Assembly: GCA_031556275.1 (NCBI GenBank)
Contig: JAVBTG010000048.1
Location: 1 to 22,354, forward strand
From: JAKPNF01 sp031556275
GTDB lineage: Bacteria; Verrucomicrobiota; Verrucomicrobiia; Opitutales; JAKPNF01
DNA: 22,354 nt
Reading direction: 5' to 3'
The notes under the pieces are model-generated. The model did not search any database, was not told the DNA's origin, and saw only the letters and a list, made by a program, of their open reading frames with translations. Position numbers and translations under genes: made by a program. Every line of letters begins with the position of its first letter. Positions within the stretch are counted from its first letter, which is position 1. Below, in pieces: positions 15,538-22,354 of this stretch.

Positions 15538-17364
15538 TTATTGCGCGGCAATATTTGCCAGCTTGGCCTCGCGCTTGCGGTCTTCGAGCTTTAGGAATTT
15601 TTTGCGCAGGCGCAGGTTTTCGGGGGTGGCCTCGACGTATTCGTCCGGCTCGATGTACTCCAAGGCGCGCTCCAAGGTGAACTTGCGGTGGGGCGTGAGT
15701 TGGATGCCCTTGCCCTCGCCGTGGCTGCGCACGTTGGTGAGCTGCTTTTCGCGCGTGGGGTTGACGGGGATGTCCTCGGCGCGCGGGTTTTCCCCCACGA
15801 TCATGCCCTCGTACACGTCCTCGCCCGCGCCGATGAAGAGAATCCCGCGCGCTTCCAGCTGGTCGAGCGCGTAGGCCGTCGTGACGCCCGTGTCCATCGA
15901 GACGAGCGTGCCCGTCAGGCGCGAGGTCAGCTCCCCCGCGTAGGGTTCGTAGGCGCTGAACAGGTGCGACATGACCCCGCGGCCGTTGGTCAGCGTCATC
16001 AGGTCGAACTCAAAGCCGATCAGCCCGCGCGTGGGGCCGTGGGCCTCGACGGAGGTCGTCGGCAAATGGCTCTCCATCGCGGAAATTTGCACCTTGCGCG
16101 CGGCCAGCCCCTTCATGACGGAGCCCAGCGCCTCGGTCGGCACCTCGAGCCACACGTCTTCAAAGGGCTCCAGCGTCTTGCCGTCCTTGTGCTGCAAGAT
16201 CACGCGCGGGCGGGAGACGAGCACCTCGTACCCCTCGCGGCGCATCGTCTCGACGAGCACCGCGATCTGCATGGAGCCGCGCGCGTTCACCAAAAAGGTG
16301 CCGCCCGGACCGTCCGTCACGGAAATGGAAATGTTGGAGCGTTCCTCGCGCGTGAGGCGCTCGCGGATCTGGCGGGAGGTGACGAACTTGCCGTCCTCGC
16401 CCGCGAAGGGGCCGTCGTTGACGGCGAACTCCATCTGGATCGTCGGCGGGTCGATCTCGACAAAGGGCAACGCCTCCATCTCCTCATTGCCCATCAGCGT
16501 TTCGCCGATGTCGATACGCTCGAAACCCGCCAATCCCACGATGTTGCCCGCGCTGGCGCTGGAAGTGTCCTCGGTGGAAACGCCGCTGTACTCAAAGAGC
16601 TTGGTGATCTTGGCGCGTTCGCGCTTGCCGTCACCGTGGCAGACCCAAATGGAATCGCCCGTGCACACCGTGCCCGCGAGGATTTTGCCCACCGCGATGC
16701 GGCCCACGTAGTCGCTCCAGCCGATGTTGGAAACCAGCATACGAAAATCTCCCGGCTCGACCCTCGGGGGAGGTATGCGCTCCAAAATCGCCTCGAACAG
16801 GGGCATCATGTCCTTCTTCTCGTCCGTCAGGTTGCGCATGGCGTAGCCGTCGCGCGCGCTGCCGTACAAAAAGGGCGCGTTGAACTGGTCTTCGGTCGCG
16901 TTGAGCTCCAAGAAAAGCTCCAGCACCTTGTCGTGCGCGCCCTCGGGGTTGCAATCGGGGCGGTCGATCTTGTTGATGAAGACGATGGGTTTTAACCCTT
17001 CCTGCAATGCCTTTTTTAAGACAAAGCGCGTCTGCGCCTGCGGGCCGTCGTAGGCGTCGACGACGAGCATCACGCCGTCGACCATGCGCATCACGCGCTC
17101 GACTTCCGCGCCGAAGTCGGCGTGGCCGGGGGTGTCGACGATGTTGACGATATTGTCGTGCCAGCGCACCGACGTGTTTTTGGAGCGGATGGTGATGCCC
17201 TTCTCGCGCTCCAAGTCCATGGAGTCCATGACGCGCTCCGCCACCGTTTGGTTGGCGCGGAACGCCCCGCCTTGGCGCAGCAGCTGGTCTACCAGGCTGG
17301 TTTTGCCGTGGTCGACGTGCGCGATGATGGCGATGTTACGGATGTGGGAGGATGGAGTCTGCAC
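15538..17364 (-). CDS. typA: Translational GTPase TypA/BipA
   Basis: This 608-residue ribosome-associated GTPase of the EF-G/LepA group acts in ribosome assembly and stress or cold adaptation. The G domain shows all motifs: AHVDHGKTS (P-loop, residues 15-23), the switch region EREKGITIRSK (about 52-62), DTPGH (77-81), NKID (131-134) and GSARDG for G5. Domain II, the EF-G-like domain III/V (including RGLIGFEFDLMT) and the TypA-specific C-terminal domain (NVRSHGEGKG, ERALEYIEPDEYVEATPENLRLRK) follow in the usual order, and the length is typical. The start codon is GTG at 17364: the ORF opens only shortly upstream (TGA at 17403-17401), and the next codons lead directly into IRNIAIIAHVDHG. It is a housekeeping gene with its own candidate promoter and a terminator, unrelated in function to the sugar genes around it. 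Confidence 0.97.
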   Translation of the reverse strand: MQTPSSHIRNIAIIAHVDHGKTSLVDQLLRQGGAFRANQTVAERVMDSMDLEREKGITIRSKNTSVRWHDNIVNIVDTPGHADFGAEVERVMRMVDGVMLVVDAYDGPQAQTRFVLKKALQEGLKPIVFINKIDRPDCNPEGAHDKVLELFLELNATEDQFNAPFLYGSARDGYAMRNLTDEKKDMMPLFEAILERIPPPRVEPGDFRMLVSNIGWSDYVGRIAVGKILAGTVCTGDSIWVCHGDGKRERAKITKLFEYSGVSTEDTSSASAGNIVGLAGFERIDIGETLMGNEEMEALPFVEIDPPTIQMEFAVNDGPFAGEDGKFVTSRQIRERLTREERSNISISVTDGPGGTFLVNARGSMQIAVLVETMRREGYEVLVSRPRVILQHKDGKTLEPFEDVWLEVPTEALGSVMKGLAARKVQISAMESHLPTTSVEAHGPTRGLIGFEFDLMTLTNGRGVMSHLFSAYEPYAGELTSRLTGTLVSMDTGVTTAYALDQLEARGILFIGAGEDVYEGMIVGENPRAEDIPVNPTREKQLTNVRSHGEGKGIQLTPHRKFTLERALEYIEPDEYVEATPENLRLRKKFLKLEDRKREAKLANIAAQ

Positions 17365-17402
17365 TGGCGTAAAATGGTAAAAACGAACGAACGCAAGGTG
17401 TC

Positions 17403-17432
17403 ATATTACGCTTCTCTCTCGCGACTGCGCAA
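17403..17432 (-). promoter_or_regulatory. Candidate promoter for typA
   Basis: On the minus strand, TTGCGC (17432-17427) is followed by an 18-base spacer and TAATAT (17408-17403). The -10 matches 4 of 6 consensus positions and the -35 matches 3 of 6. It is placed 39 bases upstream of the GTG start. This is the best match in the 125-base gap between typA and the divergent gene. Confidence 0.35.
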
Positions 17433-17489
17433 CCGTTTTTCGGGAAAAATAAATTGACAGTTTTGGGCGGCCAGCCGTGAATGGTGGGA

Positions 17490-18470
17490 ATGAATTTTAC
17501 ATGGCTGCGGATACTCCCCCTGTTCGCTTTGATACAGATCCACGGGCAGGAGCACACCTACTACATCGAGCCCTCGGCGCGGGACGGCGCGCCGAGCATG
17601 CCCGACATGAAAATCCATGCCGCCTCGCTCCAGTCGCACAAAAACGCGACGCTCTTTTTCCAGTCGAGCTCCGAACACAAAAACCGGGGGGCCAAGGACA
17701 ACGTCGCCTTTTCCAGCGCGGACGACGCCGACGCGCTCTCCCCTTCTCTCATTTGGGACATCAATAACCAGATCGAAAACAAAATCTTCGGCGGACAGGT
17801 CCTCATCACCGCGAAGGACGGCGACACCGAGGTGCACTCCGTCTCCTTCCGCATTCGCGGAAAAAACCCGACACAGGCGCAGGTGCGCGCTTTTATCGAA
17901 AAGAACGCCGGTATCCACTGGTACGCCTGGGCCATCGCCCAGCACGAGAGCCGCCAGCATTACAACGTGTTCAACCAGTTCAACACCCAGATGTACGCCA
18001 CGCTGACGGGCATCCCCAACCACGGCGCGCCCGACGGCTGGGGCATCATGCAGCTCGACTCCAAGCGCGGCAGCGAGATCACGACGGACGAGGTCTACAA
18101 CTGGCAGACCAACGCGCTGTCGGGCCTAAAACTCATGACGCAGGCGCGCAAGGAGGCCGTCGGCTATTTCAACGCCGTGAAGCGCACGTTTCCCGACAAG
18201 TGGGAGGAGCCGCCGGAAGCGTTCACGCCGCAGGGGTGCTCGACGAAACTGTCCGCGCTGGACGCCGCCGTCATCCAGATGTACAACGGCGCGGCCGTCG
18301 TGCGGCGGCTGAAGACCCCCTTCGGCACTTACACCTACTCCCGCTCCTGCTGGGCGTTCGACGAGAACGCGCCCGCGGGGCAGCGTTGGAGTTTCAAGGT
18401 CAACAATCATGACTACGTGCACAAGGTGATTTACAACGAAGTGGAGGGACACATCAAAGCCCATGACTAA
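17490..18470 (+). CDS. Secreted lytic-transglycosylase-like protein
   Basis: This protein has 326 residues from ATG 17490, or 329 from ATG 17481; the downstream start gives the cleaner signal peptide (MNFTWLRILPLFALIQIHG). An N-terminal beta-rich region (about residues 25-125), ending in the element SFRIRGKNPTQAQVRA, precedes a lysozyme-fold domain. The SLT-type landmarks are all there: the catalytic Glu in AIAQHESR (residue 153 from this start), GWGIMQLD, and IQMYNGA in place of the usual AYN-G. Such enzymes cleave the peptidoglycan MurNAc-GlcNAc bond without hydrolysis. Two Cys residues in the C-terminal part (QGCS, RSCWAF) could form a disulfide. The stop overlaps the start of the next secreted protein by 8 bases, so the two are probably translated together. 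A role in wall remodelling is most likely; an effector role is possible. Confidence 0.75.
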   Translation: MNFTWLRILPLFALIQIHGQEHTYYIEPSARDGAPSMPDMKIHAASLQSHKNATLFFQSSSEHKNRGAKDNVAFSSADDADALSPSLIWDINNQIENKIFGGQVLITAKDGDTEVHSVSFRIRGKNPTQAQVRAFIEKNAGIHWYAWAIAQHESRQHYNVFNQFNTQMYATLTGIPNHGAPDGWGIMQLDSKRGSEITTDEVYNWQTNALSGLKLMTQARKEAVGYFNAVKRTFPDKWEEPPEAFTPQGCSTKLSALDAAVIQMYNGAAVVRRLKTPFGTYTYSRSCWAFDENAPAGQRWSFKVNNHDYVHKVIYNEVEGHIKAHD

Positions 18471-19611
18471 AATTTTCTGTTTTTTATCCGCGTTTGCGTG
18501 CGGGGTTTCGGCGCTGTGCGCCTACGACGCGAAGGAGCTTTTTTCGCATCTGGAGACGGTGTCCTTCACCAAAAACCCGAGCGTCTTTTATTATTTCGAG
18601 ACGGACTTCGACAACGACAAGACGCCCGAGGTGTGGGTCGCCCACGACAAGAGCCACGGCGGCGGCAACGGCCTGTATTTCCACGTTTATCAAAAGCGGG
18701 GCGAGCGCTACGAGATGCTGGATGAGAACCCCGTCATCGACACGCGATTGCTCGCCTTCAAGGGCAAAGATCTCTCAGACGCGAACAAGCGCGTGATCAC
18801 CTATTTTCGCCACAGCGCCGAAAGCGGGATGCTCGTGTCGTACAAAATCGAGAACGGGCACATCGTCGAGCACGAGTACCAAGAAATTTCCCCGCGCGGC
18901 AAAGACGAGGCGTTGTTCCAAAAAATGTTCGATGAAAACGAGCATGTCGCGCAGGAAATCCCCGCCAAAAATTTCAAGCAGTTCCTGAAAGACAGGGGCA
19001 TCCCCTGCCCTACCACCGATAAGGTTGAGCTCATCGGAATAGACCTCAACGGCACGACGGGGGAGACGCTCTTCATGAGCAACCCTTCCACCGGTTTTTC
19101 GGCCGCCGACTGGCTGGCCTTCCACCGCACGAGCGAGGGCAAATGGACGCAGCTGCCGATTTTCCCCGAGGGCAAAAAACTCGTCTTCTTCAAGAGCTTT
19201 TCATTTTTGCGAAAAATCGACGGCAAAAAATTCCTCGTCTGCCTGACGCAGGACGCCCCGCGCAAAGCGATTCTTTCCTTCTACCACATCGCCAACGACC
19301 GCGTGTGCGGCTTCGACATCCGCTACATCTGCGTGGACGACTCCGACGTCGTGATCGACAGCGAGGAGGCCCCCGACGACTACGCGTTCTTGGAGGCGCT
19401 GGACTTCGACGCCGACAAGGACATAGAATACTTCCACTACCAAGTTTACCCCGCTAAAAACCTGACGCGCGAGGACGGCAAAATCACCATCCCCGGCGAC
19501 GTGCAGATCCGCGACCTCGGCCAAGTGAGGGAAATCAAGCTCCCCGAAAACAACCGGCGCACCCGCCAGTTCCATGAACGGTGGAAGGCGTCGGAAGCCG
19601 AGGCGAAGTGA
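18463..19611 (+). CDS. Secreted protein of unknown function coupled to the transglycosylase
   Basis: This 382-residue protein has a Sec signal peptide (MTKIFCFLSAFACGVSALCA). It starts inside the stop of the transglycosylase-like gene (ATGACTAA, 18463-18470), a strong sign of translational coupling. I recognise no family. Three Asp-rich stretches resemble degenerate FG-GAP/VCBS calcium boxes: DFDNDKTPEVWVAHD (from residue 48), GIDLNGTTGETLFMS, and LDFDADKDIEYF near the C-terminus. This suggests a distant beta-propeller, but the boxes lack the full DxDGDGxxD pattern and are far apart. A charged C-terminal tail (FHERWKASEAEAK) ends 6 bases before the stop of the convergent aldolase gene, with no terminator between. 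It could be a partner, inhibitor or immunity protein for the transglycosylase; this is a guess from coupling and co-secretion. Confidence 0.72.
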   Translation: MTKIFCFLSAFACGVSALCAYDAKELFSHLETVSFTKNPSVFYYFETDFDNDKTPEVWVAHDKSHGGGNGLYFHVYQKRGERYEMLDENPVIDTRLLAFKGKDLSDANKRVITYFRHSAESGMLVSYKIENGHIVEHEYQEISPRGKDEALFQKMFDENEHVAQEIPAKNFKQFLKDRGIPCPTTDKVELIGIDLNGTTGETLFMSNPSTGFSAADWLAFHRTSEGKWTQLPIFPEGKKLVFFKSFSFLRKIDGKKFLVCLTQDAPRKAILSFYHIANDRVCGFDIRYICVDDSDVVIDSEEAPDDYAFLEALDFDADKDIEYFHYQVYPAKNLTREDGKITIPGDVQIRDLGQVREIKLPENNRRTRQFHERWKASEAEAK

Positions 19612-19617
19612 GGAGGG

Positions 19618-20661
19618 TTACGCCGTCTTCCACGGCGTGAACGGGATGCGCTCCAGCGTCCATAAGAACTCCTTCCATTCCGCCTCGCTCATGCGCGCGG
19701 GGGCGCGGGGTTTCAGCGCGTCGGGGCAGGCGATGATGCCGCGCATGTGGAGCATCTTTTTGAGCAACTCCTCGGAGTATTCCTCGTAGAACATGAAGTA
19801 GGGCAGCAGCTTGCCGTAGTAGATGTCCGCCGCCTTTTTTTCGTCGCCCGCCAGATAGGCGCCGACGACCGACGCGTGCAGGTCGACCGCCTCCGTCCCC
19901 GTCATAAAGGAAGTCACCCCGAGGCGCAGCATGTGGATCATGTGCTTGCCGCCGTAGCCGCCCATGATGTCGAGCTTGCCCTCGCCCAGCTCGTTGAGTT
20001 TCGCGATTTTGGCCAAAAACCCCGCGCCCTCCGGCTTCACATGGCGCAGGTTCGGGTTTTCCTTGGAAAGCTGCACAATCCGCTCGGCCGTGAGCGTCGC
20101 CGAGCTGGGCACGGTGTCTTGAAGGATGACGGGTACCTTCACCGCCGCGCACACGTCGGCGTAGTAGGAACGCATGCCCTCCCAGTCGGGCACGGTGACA
20201 TAGGGGGTGGAAGCCATCACCATGTCGGCCCCGAGGTCTTCGGCCTCCTTCGCGTAATCGACCGCGATGCGGTTCGACGCGCCCGCCGCGCCGATGAACA
20301 CGGGCACGCGGCCCGCCACCTCGTCCACCGTCACCTCGATCACTTGGCGGCGTTGCTTGGCGGTCAGCTTAAAAAATTCGGAGGCAAAGGCCAAGTGGCC
20401 GATCGCCACGGCCCCGCAATCCAAGCAGTAGCGCACGAGATTGCGCTGGCTCGCCTCGTCGATGTCGCCGCGCGGGTCGACGGCCGTGGGCAGGATCGGG
20501 GTCATGCCGCGAAAGCGAGGCGGAATGGGTGCTTTTTGTTGTGTCATGGCGGCGGATTTGTTGGGGCCCGCCGGAGCGGCTTGGCCCAGCAGACGGTTGG
20601 AGGAAAACACAGCCGCAGCGGCGACGCCGACGGCTGATCCGATGAATTGTCGTCGTTTCAT
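19618..20661 (-). CDS. Tat-signal DapA-superfamily protein
   Basis: This 347-residue member of the dihydrodipicolinate synthase family carries a twin-arginine signal: MKRRQFIGSAVGVAAAAVF, followed by a polar region with a likely cleavage site near LLGQA. The barrel starts at RGMTPILPTAVDPRGDID. Lys209 in LRHVKPEGAGF matches the Schiff-base Lys. The Thr-Thr pair of the family is replaced by AIGHLAFASEF, and the catalytic Tyr position is Gln181 (PVILQDTVP), so the chemistry is likely altered or lost. Start at ATG 20661 is chosen because the Tat signal begins there; in-frame codons upstream run into the divergent gene. The protein should fold in the cytoplasm and be exported, an unusual place for a 2-keto-acid aldolase. 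It shares a 130-base divergent control region with the third FG-GAP gene. The substrate is unknown. Confidence 0.85.
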   Translation of the reverse strand: MKRRQFIGSAVGVAAAAVFSSNRLLGQAAPAGPNKSAAMTQQKAPIPPRFRGMTPILPTAVDPRGDIDEASQRNLVRYCLDCGAVAIGHLAFASEFFKLTAKQRRQVIEVTVDEVAGRVPVFIGAAGASNRIAVDYAKEAEDLGADMVMASTPYVTVPDWEGMRSYYADVCAAVKVPVILQDTVPSSATLTAERIVQLSKENPNLRHVKPEGAGFLAKIAKLNELGEGKLDIMGGYGGKHMIHMLRLGVTSFMTGTEAVDLHASVVGAYLAGDEKKAADIYYGKLLPYFMFYEEYSEELLKKMLHMRGIIACPDALKPRAPARMSEAEWKEFLWTLERIPFTPWKTA

Positions 20662-20714
20662 GGGGGTAGCGGGCAACGAAGGAGTGTTTGTTTTTTGGGG
20701 ATTTTCCGTTGACA

Positions 20715-20730
20715 GACAAAACGTTTTTCC
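20715..20730. promoter_or_regulatory. Operator-like palindrome in divergent control region
   Basis: GACAAAACGTTTTTCC has the perfect core AAAACGTTTT centred on CG and matches GGAAAAACGTTTTTCC at 14 of 16 positions. It abuts a TTGACA (20709-20714) on the plus strand, for which I see no good -10. It stands 54 bases from the Tat-aldolase start and 62 from the FG-GAP start, so one regulator could control both genes. Confidence 0.42.
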
Positions 20731-20791
20731 ACAAAAATGCAACGCCTTTTTGGAAATGTTTTTGCATCCCCTCAAAAACCACGCATACCCC

Positions 20792-22354
20792 ATGAAAACA
20801 CGCCTGTTTACCCCGAAAACGGCCGCCTTATGGCTGACACTGTGCGGCCTGTTCGCCTGCGCGCACGCCGCGCAGCCCACCTACCCCTACGCCAACCGCT
20901 TTTTATGGGAGCGCGGCGTGCCGCCCATTCCCGCCGAGGGCAACGGCTACCTGATGGGCCCCGCCTCCATCCTTTTCACCGTGATGGGCGCGGAGTTTCT
21001 CTACGGGGGCGAGCGACCCGACCTGTTTTCGAGGGGCGGCGGATTTGACATGATTTACCGCTACGTGGGCGACACCCCGGACGGCGCGCCCATGTTTGAG
21101 AAAACAAAGCAAATCCCCTCCGCCGCGCGCAAGGGCAAGGGGCTTTTCCACGGCGAACCGTTTGTGTTGAAGGACAAGGACGGCAAAGTCCACGCGCTGG
21201 GGATGATGGACAAATCCAACCGCATCGTGGACAGCGTGTTCAACCCAAAAACGTCGGAATTCGAGGAAGTGGGCGAGGTCAAAATGCCAAAGTTGCCCAA
21301 GGATCCGCGACGCCTGCGCTTCGCCGCCAAGCTCAACGACGACGGCTCTGTCGACATGTTTTTCCTGTGCCAAGCGCAGACGCCCAAAAACCCGAACCCG
21401 GGCGACGCCCGCCTGCCCGAGTGGATGCCCTACGACTCCTGCGGTACTTCCACGCAGGCCGCCTATTTCCCTTACCACTATGTCATGCGCGCGCGATACC
21501 CGCGTCTGCTTTCCGGAGAGCCTTCCGACTTGACGATGGTGTCGCCGAAGGAAAAGGACATTTGGATGGGCGTCGCGCGCATGGATTGCGGCGTTTACCT
21601 GCTGGGCGAGGACGCGACGCTTTTTGTCGGCACCCAACAAGGCAATTTTAAAACCTATCTGTGGAACAAGAAGACAAAAACTTATGAAGCGAGCCTCGCC
21701 TCGGACGCGCGCGGCAACGCCCTGCGCCATCCCAACATCGGCGGGAACGCCCTGCTCTATCCGGACAAAAACGGGCTTGTGGCCGGCCTGATTTCGGACG
21801 GACAGGGGCTCGTGTATTACTACCCGTCGCTGCGCAAACGCGACGCCAAGGGCTCTCCCCTGTTCGGCGAGCCGTATCCCGTGGTCGAAAAAAACGTCTC
21901 CCTTTATTTCTCACCGCTGGCCACCCCCACCGTCATCGACTGGGACGGCGACGGCGTGCAGGACATCCTCACGGGCGGGGCCGAGGGGATCGTGTTTTTC
22001 ATCAAAAACGTCGGCACCAACGCGGAGCCTAAATTTCTCAGCGGCGTGCCCGTGGAGGCGGGCGGGCGGCCCATCAAAATCGAGGCGGGCTACAGCGGCA
22101 GCGTGCAGGGGACGGGCGAGGCGCGCTGGGGGTATATATCGCCGACGGCCGCCGATTGGAACGGCGACGGCCTGCCGGATCTGATCGTCGGGGATATCCG
22201 CGGCGAATACCGCATCTATATGAACCGCGGCACTAAAACGCAGCCCAAGCTTGACGAGGGCGTCCCCCTGTATTGCGACGGCCTCGAGCTCAAGGGCCGC
22301 TGGCGGTGCGGCGCGACCACTGCTATTTTGAACGGCAAGCGCGTGCTGGCCATC
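20792..22354 (+). CDS. Secreted FG-GAP/VCBS repeat protein (paralogue 3, partial)
   Basis: The frame stays open from ATG 20792 to the right edge (521 codons), so the C-terminus is missing. A signal peptide (about residues 1-26, ending ACAHAAQ) is followed by a long region with few calcium boxes, then DWDGDGVQDIL at residue 383 and DWNGDGLPDLI at residue 455. The block AGYSGSVQG-TGEARWGY (from about 432) and GTKTQPKL, then GRWRCG, align directly with the family-specific block of the two paralogues at 191-4496. The first 370 residues are much more diverged from them and lack the regular boxes, and after WRC the next box seems absent (TTAILNGKRVLAI). It is divergent from the Tat aldolase, with an operator-like site between. 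Function is unknown, but the shared block argues for a common ligand or partner. Confidence 0.85.
   Translation, partial: MKTRLFTPKTAALWLTLCGLFACAHAAQPTYPYANRFLWERGVPPIPAEGNGYLMGPASILFTVMGAEFLYGGERPDLFSRGGGFDMIYRYVGDTPDGAPMFEKTKQIPSAARKGKGLFHGEPFVLKDKDGKVHALGMMDKSNRIVDSVFNPKTSEFEEVGEVKMPKLPKDPRRLRFAAKLNDDGSVDMFFLCQAQTPKNPNPGDARLPEWMPYDSCGTSTQAAYFPYHYVMRARYPRLLSGEPSDLTMVSPKEKDIWMGVARMDCGVYLLGEDATLFVGTQQGNFKTYLWNKKTKTYEASLASDARGNALRHPNIGGNALLYPDKNGLVAGLISDGQGLVYYYPSLRKRDAKGSPLFGEPYPVVEKNVSLYFSPLATPTVIDWDGDGVQDILTGGAEGIVFFIKNVGTNAEPKFLSGVPVEAGGRPIKIEAGYSGSVQGTGEARWGYISPTAADWNGDGLPDLIVGDIRGEYRIYMNRGTKTQPKLDEGVPLYCDGLELKGRWRCGATTAILNGKRVLAI

Noticed and set aside
15688..16995. A 435-codon plus-strand frame opposite typA
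   Set aside because: It is a GC-rich antisense shadow of a clear housekeeping gene, rich in Arg, Ala and His with no family resemblance.

Overview
The window looks like a chromosomal segment of a Verrucomicrobiota bacterium, probably of the Opitutales / Puniceicoccales kind. The main evidence is a large pilin-like protein with the 'GPDQRVTA' block typical of the Verru_Chthon cassette protein A family. Further support comes from a GC-rich sequence, almost no Shine-Dalgarno sequences, several secreted FG-GAP/VCBS proteins and many exported enzymes. The lineage is an inference from family content; no rRNA or other marker is present.

Positions 1-11054 are one run of minus-strand genes, read from right to left. 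A secreted GH32 glycosidase (interrupted by an in-frame TGA) comes first, followed by the Verru_Chthon A-like protein, a small secreted protein that overlaps it by 17 bases, two tandem paralogous FG-GAP/VCBS proteins, and a lipoprotein that runs off the left edge. Gaps are short except for 178 bases before the first FG-GAP gene, where a candidate second promoter lies. A 570-base divergent regulatory region follows (11055-11623).

From 11624 the plus strand carries a DapA/NanA-superfamily aldolase and two near-duplicate MFS transporters, each unit closed by a clear intrinsic terminator. typA (minus) follows and shares a bidirectional terminator with the second transporter. Next are a secreted lytic-transglycosylase-like protein and an overlapping secreted protein of unknown function (plus), then a second DapA-family protein with a Tat signal (minus). 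Divergent from the latter is a third FG-GAP/VCBS paralogue that runs off the right edge.

The working picture is a carbohydrate-use locus split into three transcription blocks around housekeeping genes. An extracytoplasmic GH32 enzyme and large Ca-box beta-propeller proteins would act outside the cytoplasm, MFS permeases would import small acidic or sugar products, and an aldolase would cleave a 2-keto acid inside. Palindromic sites resembling GGAAAAACGTTTTTCC (LacI/GalR type) lie at three control regions: upstream of the FG-GAP pair, between the GH32 and aldolase genes, and between the Tat aldolase and the third FG-GAP gene. They suggest a common regulator encoded elsewhere. The FG-GAP family and this regulon are the most promising undescribed content. 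No tRNA, rRNA, CRISPR array or insertion sequence was seen.
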